A stretch of 64,000 bases of DNA from Mugil cephalus (Eukaryota; Chordata; Actinopteri; Mugiliformes; Mugilidae), in contig NC_061781.1 of assembly GCF_022458985.1 (NCBI RefSeq), positions 18,383,001 through 18,447,000 on the forward strand, in the 5' to 3' direction. The notes beneath the pieces were generated by a model. It worked only from the letters and a program-made list of their open reading frames with translations, was not told the origin of the DNA and ran no database searches. A program made the translations under genes and the position numbers. Below are positions 59,349-64,000 of this stretch, in pieces (positions within the stretch are counted from its first letter, which is position 1; every line of letters begins with the position of its first letter).

Positions 59349-60997
59349 CAGCCCAGCCCCTGCAAACACAAGCACAAAACAGGCGAAAGGAAAGAGTTTA
59401 AAGAAAAGCAACGCAAATGAAAAGCAAGCGTGCCAACAAAAAGCTGCAGACGTACGCTTTCTAGAGGCTGGCGGCACATGGTGGAAGGCACCTTAAGCGG
59501 AGTGAATACTCCACTGCTGTATTCTCTGCTCTCTCAAGAACACAAAAGAGGTTCAAAGGTTTATTGCCGTTCATTATCAGGAATCTCTACTGTAAACAGG
59601 TGCGGTGGGTGAGGGAACTATGTCCTTAAGATGAAGAAAACATGCTCAAAGAAGGAGCATGACTCTTTAAATGCTGCGCTGTCAAGAAAAAAATATCTGG
59701 ACAATATGTATCAGGGTCTTATCAGGGTACTGCACCGTGGAGCGTGTATGTATATCAGCAATAAATGCTGCCCCAGGCCAGCTCTACTCGAGTGACATAT
59801 CCAGATTGGGTTGATGTAACACATGGTGCAAGATCTAGTTTAACCCTTTGTCTTTGTTTTGCTTTGTCTTATTATTTCTTTTCTCTCTTTTTTTTTTCAT
59901 TTAAAATACTGTAATTGTAAAGCAAAAGACAGGTTCAGTAACAAATTGTGCAAAATAAGACTCCCTTTAGTTCCCCTATATACATAACAAGATAACATTA
60001 AGAACTTAAAATGACAAAAGACATAATAGAAATAAAAAGTAATCATGATAATAATAAATGTTACTATCGTTACCCAATGGTTAAAAGTGCTGCAAAATCA
60101 GTTTCTTGGCCATAAGACAGAAAGCAATATTGTGTATTTGAGAGGTTCTTTGTTTGTTGTTGTTGTTTTTGTGGACTTTCTGAGACACCAAATAAAATTA
60201 GAACAGGATCTAACTTCATTTGCACATCCAAAACTTGTAAAAAAAAAAGTCAGAAATCCCCAACCAGATACTTGTAACCTTGGACACAAAACAAAACTAT
60301 GTTGTAAATCGGCTTCTGTGTTGCATTCATGACAGATTGGTGGGTAGATTTTGCTCAGTTTCACCTCCGAATAATGTAGGTCTGTGAGTGATTCTGACCT
60401 GTATTAAATGATATCCGTCTTGTTTTATTTTATTTACCCTGGGGATTGTATTCAGTTTGTTTGGTGCGCATGAACGCGTCTGTCTTTCATATAGTTGTTG
60501 CTGTGTAGCCAAGGAGATGTTGTCAACAGAGAGTGGCCCTTGACGGTCGCTTGATAAGACACGATGCGCCAGGCCATGGATAAACATGCAAAGTCCACGC
60601 TGCACCTCCATTACAATCGAGTACGCCCTGCTGGAAAAGATATCGGTGCGCGGACGCGCAGACGCACTCGAAAAGAAGAAGACGTTGCACGTGATTCCGC
60701 TAAGCTCCCGGCCTCAACACAAATTGGAACTTTGTTGGTGAGCTAACCTCCACAGTGAATCAGGCCATTGCTCAGAGTTTTGCCGTTCGCCAAGAGAAAC
60801 AGGGGATAATCCAGTGGATTATTAACATTGCAGAAAGATCCTTGCAAGATTTCCCAGCACCATTATAATCCACAAGAAGGGCTTTTATCGCAAACTTCCC
60901 ATGCTGCATGCTGCAGGGCAAAATTCACCTGCATGACACACATTCGTGCACACACATTCACACACACACGGTCCGGGATGAAACGGAGTGAACTCAC

Positions 60998-61113
60998 CGA
61001 GTGATTCTGATGCAAGCCTTTCCCCTTCCCGTTCACTCTCTCCACACAGAGTTGACTTGTCCCAGCTCCGTCGCTGCACTAACGTTGAAGCCTCAGGCTC
61101 GCGGCATCCACAT
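60998..61113 (-). other. cracdl: Probable upstream exon of cracdl (5' UTR or N-terminal extension)
   Basis: On the minus strand a pyrimidine tract and CTGCAG acceptor precede position 61113, and a CTCG/GTGAGTT donor follows 60998. Joined to the acceptor at 59359, the frame stays open straight into the proposed ATG at 59348 (...LASESLGAGLMETFSG). The exon could therefore be translated. It also has an ATG in another frame that stops after six codons, as a uORF would. No clear in-frame ATG starts inside it, so an extension would need a further exon. Confidence 0.45.
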
Positions 61114-61199
61114 CTGCAGACGGAAGGAAGGGAGATGCAGAGGGAAGGGAGAAGCGAGCAGGGAGAAAGAGAGTGAAGGTCACTCCATCACAGGGTGAG

Positions 61200-61300
61200 C
61201 AAATGCACAAAGAGAAAAGAGGACAGATGAGAAAGTGAGGGAGAAGGAGGGAGTGGGATGGAGGGAGTGGGAGAGGGAGAGAGGGAGAGACTCTATTACA
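61200..61300. repeat. Purine-rich (GGGA/GAGA)n tract
   Basis: GGGAGAAGGAGGGAGTGGGA-type imperfect repeats on the plus strand, 0.1 kb upstream of the probable cracdl exon. The tract could form triplex or unusual DNA structure; it has no coding potential. Confidence 0.75.
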
Positions 61301-61500
61301 TTAGTGGCACACTGTGGCCCTCTGCGCTAAGCTCCTTATAAAACGCTAACCTGATTTTAGGCACAGAAATGAGAGTAGAAGGGGGAAAAAAAATAAAGCT
61401 CCAGTTGGAAAGAGGACACACATGGAGGAGCTGTGGTACATAGAACTGCTTACACATTACACCGGGTTGCTCACTCACCCATATGATCACAGAGGAGGTC

Positions 61501-61545
61501 CGTGTGTGTGTGTGTGTGTCTTTGAAAGTTTTTTTTTTTTTTTTT
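61501..61545. repeat. (GT)n microsatellite with adjacent T-run
   Basis: About nine GT units at 61502-61519 and an uninterrupted T-run at about 61530-61545. Confidence 0.9.
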
Positions 61546-63840
61546 GTATCAGCAGACATCCCTGGTTAAAAATCCACCAGAAGCTGGAGATAAAATAACC
61601 CGTACAGGATTCTAAAGTGGATGCAGAGAAGAGATGCGAGCGTCATCAATCGTATGTTTTTGCATTCACTGAAAGAGATACACTTGACAAACGCGGGCAA
61701 GGACCCCGTGTTGCAGCAGCAGATCCGACTCTCTGCACATTCACACAGGACGGCATTCAGACACGGAAGCACTATCTAGGCCACTGGGCTGCAATCAGCA
61801 TCAGTGAGAGGGAGGGCGGCGGGAGAACTGGGATGCAAACCTACGCATCCACATTCGTGTCTCTGCGTGTGTGGCCAAGCAGCTTCCCCTGATGAGGCTC
61901 CTCATCACACAAATCCGTGTCTCTTCCCCTGGAATATAAATCCAGACGGTGGCATCTGGATTACAAGCAACAGACCACATGCACCGTGTTTACAGTCCAC
62001 AGTGACATAAGAGTTTGGGTTGTGGTTTCATGGATTATTACAGGACAATATGCAAGCAAGCTTACCTTACCCGCATAATGATGTGTAATGTGATGTGTGT
62101 TGTTTTATATAGGGGAAGCTTTAATGAAACACACTGCATGTCATGTACAGCTCTGTCTGCTTCTTTGGCTGCAGCCCTTTGTCCTCCCAGAAGAATGAAT
62201 AAATAAAGTACTGACGCGTTGCTACTGTGCTACAGTATTTGTTTGTCAATGGTTTCCTCGTGGATTATAATTTCTTCCGCTCGCAGCCCAGATGAGGACC
62301 GGGCATATCGAGATTAAGGCCGATAGATAATCCGATCACAGGGCTGTTTGAACTGATGGGGGTGACCGCTCACTCGAGCAAACTGTTTTCCCATGGAAAT
62401 TTTATGAGTGGGAAGCATTTTGCCAATAAGATCAATAAAAACATAAACCACACGCTGGCACGGAGAGCTACCAGCTGAGGCTGGAGGCTCTCAGTGGCTG
62501 ACATTGTTATTTAGTTTTTCTTCTTTTATTATTTTTATTATTAATCATTGACTACATGTCGCTGTGTGGGCTTTGCAATGAATGCCAGGAATGTTGTGTT
62601 AATGTGTAAACTAGACCTTTCCACATCACGGATTTGAGGCTTTTTAACCTTTTTGGAATAGCGCTTGAAGTCAGCAGTTTCAGTTACAGTCGAGTGAAGG
62701 AAAGACAGTAGAGACACGATCTGAGCAAGAGTCAGTGAAAGGCACTGGACGAGCACACTTCACGCAATGTGAAATTATTGAGGATAATAAATGATTATAT
62801 CTGAATTTTTCTAAGTCTATGATCTGAAAACAACTTAACACAGATATGTTCAAACTCTCTGGAGCAGGTGGTGAATGTGCCTTACGCTGAGATTCTTTTG
62901 TGATTTGTAAGTGGTTGTTTAAACTCTCTGCAGGTCACTGGTTTCTTTTTATTGGTTCTTTGGATGTGTTATTCTGTACAAAAAGCAAAAAAGTGTCAAT
63001 GTTTTTCCACAAGACCTTTTCTACTTTAATGAATTATAAACTGTTAAACTGTTATTTCATTTTATTAATTTCAATTTCAAGATAAAAACATGTAGGTCAG
63101 TTCGTTTCAAATACAAGTAACATGCAGTAAGGACTCAGGTAGCAAACACAGTGTCAGTTCCAGTCATTCATCACAAGTCTCTAAGTCAAGGTCTACTTCA
63201 TGATAAATAAAATAATACATGACATATTTAATCTTGTACAATCTGCTGCAGTCGGCTCACTGAAATGCTTCTTCACTGGGTTAAAGTTATTTCTAGTCAG
63301 ATTTAAAAGTTATGAATCTCGAAGAACTAATTGTTATTATCAAATTGGTTCAAATGAAAGGCACTGAATATGCAGGAAGTGGGCAAGATCTTAAGATGGC
63401 GCATTTAAGTAGTGCAACAGACACATGGTAATATCAAATACTTTTATGAGAAAATCATTTTAGAGGGAAAAAATGATTTCGTCCACTAGATGGCGGTGGA
63501 GCATCATAAAAATGGCCTTCTGTAGAGACAACCATAATTATAAGAGAGTTTACAAAAGCACATAAGAGGCATCATAGGAAAACAAAATTAAGATATAAAA
63601 ATATTAAATAAAAAGATACTCTTGTGCACACATTACCCATAAAAATAAACATCTTAAACATGTACCAAAGAGATGTGTTTAAGACAAACTGGAAATAGTA
63701 AAACCGCTTGTTATAAGTTTAACCCCATGTAACTTTTATGCTAAAGCAAATCCAACAACCCTGTATGTGTGTGTGTGTGTGTGTGTGTGGAGAGCAGGTA
63801 AGTAATAAAATCAACTTCAGGAAAAAAAAAAAAAAAAAAA
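61546..63840. other. Spacer right of cracdl
   Basis: No coding exon is recognised. About 62270-62500 is complex, non-repetitive sequence with GATA-, FOX- and homeodomain-like words (GATAGATAATCCGATC, AATAAAAACATAAACC) and might be regulatory, but conservation cannot be tested here. A (TG)n tract lies at 63762-63788 and an A-run at 63821-63840. Confidence 0.45.
63762..63788. repeat. (TG)n microsatellite
   Basis: About 13 TG units. Confidence 0.95.
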
Positions 63841-63854
63841 CAAGCTTTGTACGT

Positions 63855-63952
63855 CTCACAGAGTTTTTGTGTGTTTGGTGTGGAAAATGTCTACGGTCGT
63901 CTCATTGCACTGTCTCAGGTCATAGTCACAATATCCAATGGAGAATCTTCCC
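63855..63952 (-). CDS. Possible terminal coding exon of an unidentified minus-strand gene
   Basis: On the minus strand a TTTGTCCCACAG acceptor is followed by about 31 open codons beginning [19 protein letters not shown] and ending HTKHTKTL before a TGA. It contains two cysteines and an NET glycosylation sequon, as in an extracellular domain. I cannot assign a family; the rest of the gene would lie right of the window. It could be chance: one acceptor and 31 codons are weak support. Confidence 0.25.
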
Positions 63953-64000
63953 TGTGGGACAAACATGGAGATTCATAGATATTCAGCACAGAAACTGTGA

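Noticed and set aside
1-64000. CRISPR arrays, operons, prophage or other prokaryotic systems
   Set aside because: Spliced vertebrate genes and vertebrate repeats throughout; no regularly spaced repeat arrays.

Overview
The window is vertebrate nuclear DNA, almost certainly from a teleost fish and probably a spiny-rayed one. The genes have many short exons with GT-AG introns, 3' UTRs with AATAAA/ATTAAA signals, CA/TG microsatellites, and fish-type repeats (a tRNA-derived SINE, an L2/CR1-like LINE, and small elements with terminal inverted repeats). I read six genes by joining exons in frame. Together they match the human 2q11.2 neighbourhood.

Layout, left to right: (1) 145-4906, plus strand, the last 15 exons of inpp4a (phosphatidylinositol-3,4-bisphosphate 4-phosphatase), with its 3' UTR and a repeat-bearing spacer to about 9.6 kb; (2) 9928-12568, plus strand, a complete nucleoside hydrolase gene, a family absent from mammals; (3) 13061-15407, minus strand, coa5, a twin-CX9C cytochrome c oxidase assembly factor, lying tail-to-tail with the hydrolase; (4) 18130-44472, minus strand, mgat4a (GlcNAc-transferase IVa), complete with 15 coding exons and an 11.5 kb first intron full of repeats; (5) 47078-49206, minus strand, creg2, a secreted CREG-family glycoprotein; (6) 52817-59348, minus strand, cracdl (KIAA1211-like, an actin capping-protein regulator), with at least one probable upstream exon near 61.0-61.1 kb. 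A possible terminal exon of an unidentified minus-strand gene lies at the right edge (63.85-63.95 kb).

The genes do not form one pathway. They sit together because of conserved synteny: inpp4a-coa5-mgat4a-cracdl is the mammalian order. Three local differences stand out: a nucleoside hydrolase between inpp4a and coa5, no unc50 between coa5 and mgat4a, and creg2 between mgat4a and cracdl.

I found no new multi-gene system. The observations most worth a second look are the nucleoside hydrolase, which has Cys where the best-known members have a catalytic His; a 550-bp inverted-repeat element ending 14 bp from one of its splice acceptors; a three-codon uORF overlapping the mgat4a start codon; a 120-bp inverted repeat pair about 2.7 kb apart; and a composite direct-repeat structure at 51.1-52.4 kb. 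Exon borders are inferred from splice consensus, reading-frame continuity and remembered family sequence. No alignment or transcript was available.
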